Positions 33,067 through 41,800 of a DNA stretch of 64,000 bases are shown here, piece after piece. This DNA is from Rufibacter roseolus (lineage in GTDB: Bacteria > Bacteroidota > Bacteroidia > Cytophagales > Hymenobacteraceae): assembly GCF_017916365.1 (NCBI RefSeq), contig NZ_JAFMSU010000001.1, positions 2,245,498 to 2,309,497 of the forward strand, read 5' to 3'. Numbering within the stretch: the first letter of the stretch is position 1; every line of letters begins with the position of its first letter. The position numbers and the translations under genes are program-made. The notes under the pieces were generated by a model. It searched no databases. It was not told the origin of the DNA and worked only from the letters and a program-made list of their open reading frames with translations.

Positions 33067-34143
33067 ATGAAGGACGAATCTTTTATTATTAAAAGGTTTA
33101 AGCGCATAGGAGTACTCACTATTGCTTCTGTCTATATATTGATTTTAGTAGGGGGGATCGTTCGTAGCACGGGTTCCGGGATGGGTTGTCCAGACTGGCC
33201 GAAGTGCTTCGGATCGTGGGTCCCCCCCACTAGTTTAGAGCAGTTACCTTCAGATTACCTGGAGGTGTATAAAGAGAAGCGCATCCAGAAGAATGAACGC
33301 ATTGGCCGAGTTCTGCAGGGATTAGGTTTCACCCAAGTGGCCCAGGAGATTTTCGCGCATCCGTCTCAGTACATTGAAACGGAGTTCAATGCCACCAAAA
33401 CGTGGATTGAATATATGAACAGGTTGGTAGGAGTAGTGATTGGGCTTTTAATTGTTTTAACAGTTCTTTACTCTTTTCCCTTTCTCAAAAGAGACCCTAA
33501 GGTTTTCTGGGGAGCAGTAGCCTCTTTATTCCTGGTTGGTTTTCAGGGCTGGCTGGGTTCATTGGTGGTTTCCACCAACCTTTTGCCCGAGATGGTAACC
33601 TTACACATGGCTTTGGCTTTGGTAATGGTTGCCTTGTTGATCTACATTGTCATCAGGGTAGAGAGAGAAAAGCTCTTTGCAGATTTTGTCATCCCTTCCG
33701 GCAAGCTGAAGTTCTTGTTGGTGGGAGTATTGCTGCTCACTTTCTTTCAGGTGATTCTGGGAACGCAGGTAAGGGAGCAAGTAGATCTGGTGGCATTTGG
33801 AGCCAACAACCTGGGTAGAGAAACCTGGATTGAAAAGCTTGGCACCCAGTTCTATGTGCACCGTTCACTTTCCATCCTGCTGGTGGTCATGAATGTAGCG
33901 CTCTATATTTCAATGAAGAGGTTAGGTAATGCCAACCTGGTGTTGATTGCCAAAGCTATCCTGGTGGTTATTGCAGCGGAGATTCTGTTAGGGATTATTC
34001 TTGCTTACCTGGCTTTGCCGGCAATGGCGCAACCACTTCATTTGCTCTTTGGGACTTTATTGTTCGGGCTGCAGTTTCTGCTGCTCATGATTTATTATTA
34101 CGCACACAAACCAAATCAACCTTCACCCGAATTGGTGGCATAA
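33067..34143 (+). CDS. ctaA: Heme A synthase (COX15/CtaA family)
   Basis: 358 residues with eight predicted membrane helices. The hallmark RSTGSGMGCPDWPKCFGSWVPP lies near residue 35, and conserved His-bearing helices follow (EYMNRLVGVVIGLL, TLHMALALVMVALL, YVHRSLSILLVV, QPLHLLFGTLLFG). It oxidises heme O to heme A for the adjacent oxidase. It starts 7 bases after coxA. Confidence 0.94.
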   Translation: MKDESFIIKRFKRIGVLTIASVYILILVGGIVRSTGSGMGCPDWPKCFGSWVPPTSLEQLPSDYLEVYKEKRIQKNERIGRVLQGLGFTQVAQEIFAHPSQYIETEFNATKTWIEYMNRLVGVVIGLLIVLTVLYSFPFLKRDPKVFWGAVASLFLVGFQGWLGSLVVSTNLLPEMVTLHMALALVMVALLIYIVIRVEREKLFADFVIPSGKLKFLLVGVLLLTFFQVILGTQVREQVDLVAFGANNLGRETWIEKLGTQFYVHRSLSILLVVMNVALYISMKRLGNANLVLIAKAILVVIAAEILLGIILAYLALPAMAQPLHLLFGTLLFGLQFLLLMIYYYAHKPNQPSPELVA

Positions 34144-34151
34144 ACACGTTT

Positions 34152-35048
34152 ATGTACGTACAAGACGTAACATCCAGTGCCCAGACATCATCGGCCATGA
34201 GTAAAGCAACCGCTTATTTTCAGCTTTTAAAGTTCCGGCTTTCAGCCACGGTAGCTTTCTCCAGTGCAATTGGTTTCCTGCTAGGCAGACCAAACGCTCC
34301 CTGGGTTGATACCGCTTTGGTAATGCTGGGTGGTTTATTAGTGACTGGTTCTGCCAACATCATTAACCAGGTGCTTGAAAAAGACTTGGACAAGATGATG
34401 AAGAGAACCGCCAAACGGCCGCTCCCTACGGGCTTGCTTTCAGTGCAGGAAGCCATTATTTTCTGCATTCTGCTATGCCTGGCCGGAGTGGGACTATTAG
34501 GATTATATTTCAACTGGCTGGCAGCAGCCTTGTCATTCCTGTCATTACTGCTTTACGGCTTCTTCTACACACCATTGAAGAGAATTTCTCCTATCTGTGT
34601 GTTTGTAGGGGCCATACCTGGTGGTTTACCTCCTTTGATTGGTTGGGTAGCCGCTACTGGTTACATAGGAGTAGAGGCATGGATTCTTTTCGGGATTCAG
34701 TTTATCTGGCAGTTCCCGCATTTCTGGGCCATTGCCTGGGTGTTGGATGACGATTACAAGAAAGCTGGGTTTAAGATGTTGCCCATGGCAGGTGGAAAGA
34801 ACCTGAAGACAGCCATTCAGATCATGATCTATACGTTACTGCTTATTCCGCTGGGCTTGTTGCCTATGCAGTTTGGGATGGCAGGGAAAACCTCCGCCTT
34901 TATTGCGGTGGTATGTGGTGTTTTGTTTTTAATGCAGACTTTCTATCTCATGCATACCTGCTCTAAACGGGCAGCCATGAACATCATGTTTGGTTCGTTC
35001 TTATACTTGCCAATTGTGCAGATTGCTTTTGTGGTAGATAGCTTATAA
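34152..35048 (+). CDS. ctaB: Protoheme IX farnesyltransferase (heme O synthase)
   Basis: 298 residues, a UbiA-type prenyltransferase with about nine membrane helices. The allylic-diphosphate binding motif NIINQVLEKDLDKMMKRTAKRPLPTG (N-x3-D-x2-D-x2-M-x-R-T form) lies near residues 72-97 and the second Asp-rich motif DDDYKKAGFKMLP near 199. It farnesylates heme B to heme O, the substrate of the preceding gene's product. An in-frame ATG at 34197 could also be the start. Confidence 0.94.
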   Translation: MYVQDVTSSAQTSSAMSKATAYFQLLKFRLSATVAFSSAIGFLLGRPNAPWVDTALVMLGGLLVTGSANIINQVLEKDLDKMMKRTAKRPLPTGLLSVQEAIIFCILLCLAGVGLLGLYFNWLAAALSFLSLLLYGFFYTPLKRISPICVFVGAIPGGLPPLIGWVAATGYIGVEAWILFGIQFIWQFPHFWAIAWVLDDDYKKAGFKMLPMAGGKNLKTAIQIMIYTLLLIPLGLLPMQFGMAGKTSAFIAVVCGVLFLMQTFYLMHTCSKRAAMNIMFGSFLYLPIVQIAFVVDSL

Positions 35049-35059
35049 AAGAGTAAGTA

Positions 35060-35641
35060 ATGATAATGAATCCAGAAATACAGGCAGAGCAAAGACGGGT
35101 AAACCCGTTGAAGTTCATGCTTATTTTATTGATCGTAAGCATTGTGATGATGTTTGCGGCCTTCACCAGTGCCTACATTGTGCGCCGGGAAGAAGGAAAC
35201 TGGCTGGAGTTTGACCTGCCGTCTGTACTGCTTATCAATACCATTGTACTGATTCTGAGCAGTATTTTCATGCAATGGGCTTATGTCTCTGCTAAGAAAG
35301 ATAACCTGAAGAACCTGAAGATTGCCTTGTTGCTGACTATAGTAGCTGGTACTGCTTTCCTTGTAGGCCAATGGCAGGGTTGGGGCGAGTTGGTGCAGAA
35401 TAACGTCTACTTTGGCGGAAGCACTTCTAACCCATCTGGCTCTTTTCTGTATGTATTAACCGGTGTTCACGCATTTCACCTGATCACGGGGTTAATTTTT
35501 CTAATTATTGTAGTAATTTCGGCACTCAAGTACAAAGTACATTCCAGAAACCTTACCCGTATTGAGTTGTGCACCATTTACTGGCACTTCTTAGGCGCTC
35601 TGTGGATCTACTTATACGTATTCCTAGTTTTGAACCATTAA
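35060..35641 (+). CDS. Cytochrome c oxidase subunit III, first copy
   Basis: 193 residues with five predicted membrane helices. The family motifs AFTSAYIVRREEGNW, FLYVLTGVHAFHLITGLIFLI and CTIYWHFLGALWIYLYVFLVL identify a heme-copper oxidase subunit III of the short type. An ATG two codons further in is also possible. A second, longer subunit III-type gene follows after 16 bases; paired III-type genes are usual in Bacteroidota oxidase operons. Confidence 0.9.
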   Translation: MIMNPEIQAEQRRVNPLKFMLILLIVSIVMMFAAFTSAYIVRREEGNWLEFDLPSVLLINTIVLILSSIFMQWAYVSAKKDNLKNLKIALLLTIVAGTAFLVGQWQGWGELVQNNVYFGGSTSNPSGSFLYVLTGVHAFHLITGLIFLIIVVISALKYKVHSRNLTRIELCTIYWHFLGALWIYLYVFLVLNH

Positions 35642-35657
35642 TAATTCTGTAACACAT

Positions 35658-36404
35658 ATGTCGCAAACAACAACCTTTGAGCAGCCTAACACTGGCACCT
35701 GGGATGGAGGGAACGAGCCTTTCAAGGTAAGTTATGGTAAACTGATGATGTGGTTTTTCCTCTTATCAGATGCCTTCACCTTTGCTGCTTTCTTAACTAC
35801 CTACGGACTGGCCCGTCACCGGCACCAAGCCTACGAAGGAGCTCACGATGCATTCACTTTCTCAACCCAGTGGTGGCCAATTCCAGATAAAGTTTTCAAT
35901 GCATTTCCTGGTTTCCATGGGGTAGACTGGCCATTGGCTTTTGTGGCCTTAATGACCATGATCCTGATTCTTTCTTCTGTAACCATGGTATTGGCTGTGG
36001 AAGCAGGACACAGAATGGATAAAAATGATGTGCAGAAATGGTTGTTGTGGACTATCCTGTTCGGTTCTATGTTCTTGGGTTGCCAGGCATGGGAGTGGAC
36101 ACACTTTATCTCTGGAACAGAGGAAGGCATGAAATTAGCCGATGGTAGTGTGATTCACGGTGCCAACCTGATTGTGAACCAGTACGGACCACCTTTGTTC
36201 GCTGATTTGTTCTTCTTCATTACCGGTTTCCACGGAACCCACGTATTCTCTGGTGTGGTATTGTTGATCCTTATTTTCTTCAACACCGTGAATGGCGTAT
36301 ACCATAGAAGAGGACACTATGAAATGGTAGAGAAAGTAGGTCTTTACTGGCACTTTGTAGACTTGGTTTGGGTGTTTGTATTCACCTTCTTCTACTTAGT
36401 GTAA
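35658..36404 (+). CDS. Cytochrome c oxidase subunit III, second copy
   Basis: 248 residues. It starts with a hydrophilic Thr/Glu stretch, then helices with LMMWFFLLSDAFTFAAFLTTYGLARHR, FFFITGFHGTHVFSGVVLLI and YWHFVDLVWVFVFTFFYLV, the last being the canonical subunit III C-terminus. It probably stabilises subunit I and lines the oxygen and proton entry side. It lies between the first III-type gene and subunit IV. Confidence 0.92.
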   Translation: MSQTTTFEQPNTGTWDGGNEPFKVSYGKLMMWFFLLSDAFTFAAFLTTYGLARHRHQAYEGAHDAFTFSTQWWPIPDKVFNAFPGFHGVDWPLAFVALMTMILILSSVTMVLAVEAGHRMDKNDVQKWLLWTILFGSMFLGCQAWEWTHFISGTEEGMKLADGSVIHGANLIVNQYGPPLFADLFFFITGFHGTHVFSGVVLLILIFFNTVNGVYHRRGHYEMVEKVGLYWHFVDLVWVFVFTFFYLV

Positions 36405-36432
36405 TTGTTGAATTGATTAAAACTGAATAGAC

Positions 36433-36780
36433 ATGGCATCGCATTCACACAATACCGACGAGTTCGCCCACACCGGCGAAATTCCAAAAGCGCAGACCAA
36501 AATCATCTGGAAGACTTTCTTCATTCTTGTTGCGATTACCGCAGTTGAGTTTGCCTTCGCTTTCTTCATGGATCCAGGTACTTTGCGTAACGCAATCTTT
36601 ATTGGACTTACCTTGTTCAAGGCGTTTTACATTGTAGCTGAATTCATGCACTTAAAGCATGAGACCAAAGGCCTGATCTGGGCGATTCTGGTGCCTACCG
36701 TATTATTGGTTTGGTTACTTGTTGCCTTACTGGTAGAGGGTACTTTCTACGGAGAGTCAGTTTTCAATTACTTCAAATAA
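36433..36780 (+). CDS. Cytochrome c oxidase subunit IV (CtaF/prokaryotic type)
   Basis: 115 residues with three membrane helices (about 25-43, 50-66, 80-100). IWKTFFILVAITAVEFAFAF and the motif KAFYIVAEFMHLKHETKGL identify the small prokaryotic COX4-type subunit. Its stop overlaps the ATG of the Sco gene by one base. Confidence 0.9.
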   Translation: MASHSHNTDEFAHTGEIPKAQTKIIWKTFFILVAITAVEFAFAFFMDPGTLRNAIFIGLTLFKAFYIVAEFMHLKHETKGLIWAILVPTVLLVWLLVALLVEGTFYGESVFNYFK

Positions 36781-37460
36781 TGAGTCCAAAAAAAGCCCTA
36801 GTATTGGGTACCCTTCTGTTGGTACCCGTACTAGTGTTTTTATTCCTTAAAATGTTCGGAGTGAATAGATTTTCACTCCGAACTTATTTTCCGGCTACTG
36901 TAGATTCTACAATGGTAGATGGGCAGTGGCGCTTTGATACCACCTACCACCGGGTACCAGACTTTCAACTCACCTCCCAAAGCGGTGCTTCCTTTACCCA
37001 GAAAGACCTGGAAGGGAAGATCTACGTCGCTAACTTCTTTTCTACTTCCTGCCAGGGTCCTTGCAAACAGATGAGCACCCAACTTTCCAGGGTTCAGGAT
37101 GCTTTCAGATTGCGGCCCGATGTAAGAATCGTTACCTATTCTCAGAAGCCCCAGGAAGATACTCCTGCGGAACTGAAGGAATATGCTTCCAGCTTTAGGG
37201 CTAATCCAGAGAAATGGATTTTTCTTACGGGCCAGGAAGGTCAGATTCAAGCCTTAGTTCAAAACGGTTTCCGGTTAATTTCTCCGCAAGATTCTGCTGC
37301 TGGAAACGTTATGGAAGAGCCCATTACCAAGTTTTTCCTGGTTGACAAGCAAAAACATGTGAGGGGAATCTATGACGGCACAGACGCTGCCGAAGTAGAC
37401 CGATTGATTACCGAAATAAACGTGCTCCTTTCTGAGTACAACCTAGAAAATGGAAAATAA
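36780..37460 (+). CDS. SCO1/SenC-like protein with altered copper site
   Basis: 226 residues from the ATG at 36780, one base overlapping the stop of subunit IV; a frame reaching 36711 is read-through from that gene. One N-terminal membrane anchor is followed by a thioredoxin fold with VANFFSTSCQGPCKQMSTQL, where Cys91 and Cys95 give the Sco Cys-x3-Cys. Where Sco proteins usually have an invariant His (the HSxxFxLVD block) this one reads EEPITKFFLVD, with Pro181 at that position. Canonical Sco delivers copper to CuA; without the His it may act more as a thiol reductase. It overlaps the next gene by 11 bases. Confidence 0.86.
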   Translation: MSPKKALVLGTLLLVPVLVFLFLKMFGVNRFSLRTYFPATVDSTMVDGQWRFDTTYHRVPDFQLTSQSGASFTQKDLEGKIYVANFFSTSCQGPCKQMSTQLSRVQDAFRLRPDVRIVTYSQKPQEDTPAELKEYASSFRANPEKWIFLTGQEGQIQALVQNGFRLISPQDSAAGNVMEEPITKFFLVDKQKHVRGIYDGTDAAEVDRLITEINVLLSEYNLENGK

Positions 37461-37998
37461 AACCCTGGGTAACCCTAACGATACCCGCTACCTGATTATC
37501 ATCTCCGTTCTTTCAGTTGTTGTTCCGCTGTTGGTGGCATTCTTGATGTTTATGCCGCAGTCTGGTAAGTTGGGGGACCTGGATGTTTCTTTTCTTCCCC
37601 AGTTGCACGCGGTCCTTAATTCGCTCACCGCAATTGCCTTGATAATTGGGTACTACCAGATCAAAAAGCAAAACCGCCGGCTGCATCGCTTTGCTATGGT
37701 TTGTGCTTTCATGCTGTCTGTTGTTTTCCTGGTTTCTTATGTGATTTACCATTACCAGGCGGCACCTACGCCTTACGGCGGGGAAGGAACCCTTAGAATG
37801 GTGTATTACTTCATTCTCATTACGCACATTGTTCTGGCAGCAGTGATTGTGCCTTTGGTGCTGCTATCAGTTTACTTTGCTTTGTCTGAGCAGTACGCGC
37901 GCCATCGAAAGGTTTCCCGCTGGACTTTCCCGTTGTGGTTGTATGTGGCTATTACCGGGGTGGTCGTTTACGTGATGATTTCGCCATATTATAGTTGA
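37450..37998 (+). CDS. DUF420 membrane protein, oxidase assembly
   Basis: 182 residues with five predicted membrane helices. RYLIIISVLSVVVPLLVAFLMFMP, FLPQLHAVLNSLTAIALIIGYYQIKK, HRFAMVCAFMLSVVFLVSYVIYHY and LITHIVLAAVIVPLVLLSV match DUF420, related to the Gram-positive oxidase assembly factor CtaM. Its place after sco fits a role in oxidase maturation. The start lies inside the end of sco (11-base overlap). Confidence 0.88.
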   Translation: MENKTLGNPNDTRYLIIISVLSVVVPLLVAFLMFMPQSGKLGDLDVSFLPQLHAVLNSLTAIALIIGYYQIKKQNRRLHRFAMVCAFMLSVVFLVSYVIYHYQAAPTPYGGEGTLRMVYYFILITHIVLAAVIVPLVLLSVYFALSEQYARHRKVSRWTFPLWLYVAITGVVVYVMISPYYS

Positions 37999-38049
37999 AA
38001 CTTTACCGTGGTAAAGGTGTTCATATAAGTGAGAGATTGGTAGATAGAG

Positions 38050-38292
38050 ATGAAAAAGAAACTTGTATTTTGGTTAAATAGCTTATTCCTGGTAATGCTT
38101 TTGACTTTCCAGTCAGCACCCGTGCAGGCCCAATGTGCCATGTGTACCGCCACGGTGGAGTCTTCCAACAATGAGTCCGGAGACAGTATTGCCAATGGCC
38201 TGAACAAGGGCATTCTCTACCTGATGGCGATTCCGTACGTGATTGCCGGTTGCGTAGGTTTCTTCTGGTATAAATACAGCCGCAAAAAATAG
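38050..38292 (+). CDS. Small membrane protein with Cys-Ala-Met-Cys motif
   Basis: 80 residues: signal-like hydrophobic segment (residues 8-26) ending in Ala-Gln, then CAMCTATVESS, a short polar loop, a membrane helix (about 53-73) and a basic end. I do not recognise a named family. Its place among oxidase assembly genes and the exposed Cys-x2-Cys on the periplasmic side suggest redox or copper handling, which is inference. The stop overlaps the GTG start of the DUF983 gene by one base. Confidence 0.75.
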   Translation: MKKKLVFWLNSLFLVMLLTFQSAPVQAQCAMCTATVESSNNESGDSIANGLNKGILYLMAIPYVIAGCVGFFWYKYSRKK

Positions 38293-38678
38293 TGGGCACC
38301 TGGGAGCACCTGAAGGCTGGCCTGGAGATGAAATGTCCCCGCTGCCACCAAGGACCCATGTTCTCCCAATCGGCGCTTAATCTCAGGAAATTTGACCAGA
38401 TGCCTGAGAAATGCCCGGTTTGCGGCTTCCGTTATGAAGTGGAGCTGGGCTTTTACTGGGGTGCCATGTACATGAGCTACGGCCTTTCTGTTTTTATTGT
38501 GTTTCTGGTGGGTATTTCCCTTTACTTTTTGGCCAACGATCCGCCCACTTGGGTTTATCTCACCACTGTGGCCTTCACCATCCTGGTTTTTACGCCCATT
38601 CTCTTCAGGTACGCACGGGTTATGATGCTTTACTTTTTCGGGAGCGTTTCCTTTGACCCTAAATACAAACGGTCTTAA
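38292..38678 (+). CDS. DUF983 zinc-ribbon membrane protein
   Basis: 128 residues starting at a GTG that overlaps the preceding TAG. A zinc ribbon has CPRCHQG and CPVCGFRYEVELGFYWGAMYMSYG, followed by two membrane helices (about 62-82 and 92-112). This is the DUF983 pattern, commonly found near cytochrome oxidase genes in proteobacteria as well. Function not established. Last gene of the act-cox operon. Confidence 0.88.
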   Translation: MGTWEHLKAGLEMKCPRCHQGPMFSQSALNLRKFDQMPEKCPVCGFRYEVELGFYWGAMYMSYGLSVFIVFLVGISLYFLANDPPTWVYLTTVAFTILVFTPILFRYARVMMLYFFGSVSFDPKYKRS

Positions 38679-38738
38679 GCTTTGCTCTAAGCCATAATTC
38701 CCTTCCCGATTTTCTTTGTTTGGCTACCTTGAATAATC

Positions 38739-38779
38739 CTGTTTAAGGGCTGGTTTTGAGAAAACAGGCCCTAAATGAA
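38739..38779. repeat. Dispersed imperfect palindrome, copy 12
   Basis: CTGTTTAAGGGC and GCCCTAAATG flank GTTTTGAGAAAAC. This is a well preserved copy 60 bases past the end of the respiratory operon and could also act at the 3' end of its transcript. Confidence 0.65.
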
Positions 38780-38860
38780 GGTTTCAAGCCAAACTCTTAC
38801 TTTTATGTTTACTGGCGGGGTTTTTGCGCGTATTATGGCTAAATTCGTAAAAAAACACCC

Positions 38861-41800
38861 TTGAAGTTCAGGTATACCCTTCCTCTTCTTTTCTTGCTTA
38901 CATCCCTGTTGTTTGGGGGAGTTGCGGCCTTTTTGCAGGTGAGCATCCAGCGTGATTTATTGGAAGCCCCAGAGAAGCAGATGGTGGAAGAAGTGGAAGA
39001 GCGGTTGCATGGTTTAATGCAAGAGGCGGAGCAAGAGATGGCCGCCGTTTCCAACAGCCTGTCTCCTGATTCTGGCTTCTTTTCCCGGAATCTGCCCAAA
39101 ACCAACATTCCGCTTTTCGTTTACCGCCAGAACAAACTCCTGTTCTGGTCTGAGCATTCCCTTCGGCCCGAGCTGGATCCCAGGTACTTAACCAAAAAGC
39201 AACAGGTTGTAGAGAACCGGTTCGGGAGGTTTATTGTGCTGCGCCAACAGCCCTCCAGGAACTATGCTGTTTTGGCCGTGATTCCGCTGGAGGTACGGTA
39301 CGGAATCAGCAATGCCTATCTGCGCAGCGGACTTAATCCTCAGATTTTTGAAGACCACGTGGCGGCCATTCAGGTGGAAAGGGGCGGGGCGGCCATTCCT
39401 ATTGCCGATGCGCGCGGTAATTATCTCTTCTCTCTGCAAGTGCTGGAGCCAGGGCAATGGCTGCATGCCGGCAAGTTTACCTTAGGTTTGTATATCCTTT
39501 CCATTATTGCCGCGGTCCTTTGCCTGGTTACGGTTCACCAGAGGCTGAAAAAATCAGGAAGGAAAATCGCTGCCTTGTGGACCATGATCCTGGGATTGCT
39601 GGTACTCCGGGTCATTATGCTATGGTCACAATTCCCTAACAATGTGCAGGACCTGGAGTTGTTCAGCCCAAGAGTTTATGCCGCCGCCTGGTGGTCACCA
39701 TCTTTGGGAGATCTTTTGCTAAATGAGATTTGTTTTCTTACTATCGCCCTGCTGGTGTACAGGTTTGGCCGACCCGTCCATTTTGGGGCTGTTTTTCATG
39801 AAACGCCGCAGAAACAGCTGTGGAGTTGTATCGCCATTGGGGTGATTATCACCCTGGTGATCATAAGCTGGTATGAAACCTACCGCAGTCTTTTCGTGAA
39901 CTCCCAGCCAAATCTGGACATCACCCAGAACATCCAGTTTGGGCCCGAGAAGCTGCTGTTGTACCTGGTAATGGTGCTCCATACGCTGGCCTTGAGCTGG
40001 ATTCTGCGGCTGTTACTAAGTGCGTTGCCTTTTACCGCCGCCGGTAAAATGCCTTTTGCTTACACCTGGATCACGGTGCTGGTGCTGGCCTTGGGTTGGG
40101 CTTTCTGGCGTGATGCCCCTAGTGGCAACTGGATTGTCTTGTTCGCCAGCGCAGCTTTGGTGGGGTGGGAACAATTGCACCAGCGCCTGGGTCAGCGAGC
40201 CGGTATTTACTCCAGTATCTTTATGGTCAACATCCTCAGCGCCAGTTTGGGTGCTGCGGCCTTGTATGACCTCTATGCCGTGCAGCTCCGCGCCGATAAA
40301 CAGCGACTGGCTTCTCAACTGCTCAAAGACCGGGACGATTTAACTGAATATCTGTTGGCCCAGGCGGCCCAGGACATAAGCAAGGATCCATTGATTCAGC
40401 ACGTGTTCAATTCTCCGTGGGGCAAACTGAACATAGTGGATCAGAAAATCAGACGTCACCATCTACGGGCCATCACGGAGAACTACTCGGTGACGGTGCG
40501 CATGTTTGACTTCACTGGCGAAAGCTTTGATGATTTAGACAGCCTTTCCACTTTTGAAGCCTATGCCCAGAGATGGGGGCCCCGGTCTAAAAGCACGAAC
40601 CAGCGAGGGCAGCTATTGGTGGGCTCAGAGAGTGACCCGGGCCGGTTCACGTATTTGCAGGAGATCAAAGTGCCCGTTGATTTTCAGCAGTGGGTAACGT
40701 TGGTGCTGGAGGTGAGCCCAAAGATAACGGCACCCAACAGCGTTTTGCCAGAATTACTGGTAGAACGGAAAAGCTCCCAGGAAAACACTATTCCTTCCAG
40801 CAGCTATGCCCTCCGGAAAGGGAACCGGTGGCTGAAGACCGAAGGGTATTTTGAGTACAGCCAGCTGTTCTCGCCCAATCTCTTCAACATTCCGCAACTG
40901 TATACCCAGGGCCTCAACATAGCAGATTACCACCACCTGGGTGCCCGCTCCAGCAGCGGTACTGTGGCTTTGGTAAGCACCCCGGCGTACGGGGCCCGGT
41001 CCTGGTTATCTAATTTTTCGTTCCTATTCCTGCTGCATTCCTTCTCGCTGTTCTCGCTTTTGTTGCTGGTGATGCTTTACCGGGGCCATTTGCTGGATAC
41101 CATTCTCTCTACCTTCGGGACCAAGATTCAGCTTTTCCTGAACCTGGGGGTGTTAGTGCCCCTGGTGCTGGTGAGTATTACCATCGGAAGTCTGGTAACC
41201 AATTCTTACCGGCAGGATCTGATTAGGGGCTACACAGATCAGGGCGATTTTGTGCGCCAGAATATTCTTACGAGTAACTGGGGCCCTAACCTGTTCAAAG
41301 GTCGCGCTGATTCCCTGGCCCGCCGCATTAACCGTCTGGCCATGGTGGCCCAGGCCGAGCTGAACATCTATAATGCCGATGGGGAACTGCGGATATCGAG
41401 CCAGCCCGCTTTGTTTGAGGCTGGAGTGCTCTCCACCAGGCTCAATCCCAAAGCCTATGAAGTGCTCAAGGAGCAGGGACTGAACCGGGTGTTACTTCAG
41501 GAAAAAGCCGGCACTTTACCCTACAGCACCATCTACGTACCGCTCAGGGACCGTCCAACCAACAGCCCCGAGGGTTACCTGGCCATTCCGTTCTTCGATT
41601 CCGAGAAAGAGCTCAATTCCAAACTCATCCAGCTCATCACCACCATCCTGAACATCTTCACGCTGCTGTTCCTGCTGTTTGTGCTCATGAGTTACGTGGC
41701 CACCCGCGCGCTTACGGTTCCATTGCAACTTTTGACCGAGCGCCTCAAGCGTACCTCACTCACGGGCAGCAACGAGAAACTGGTATACCAGTCAAGGGAT

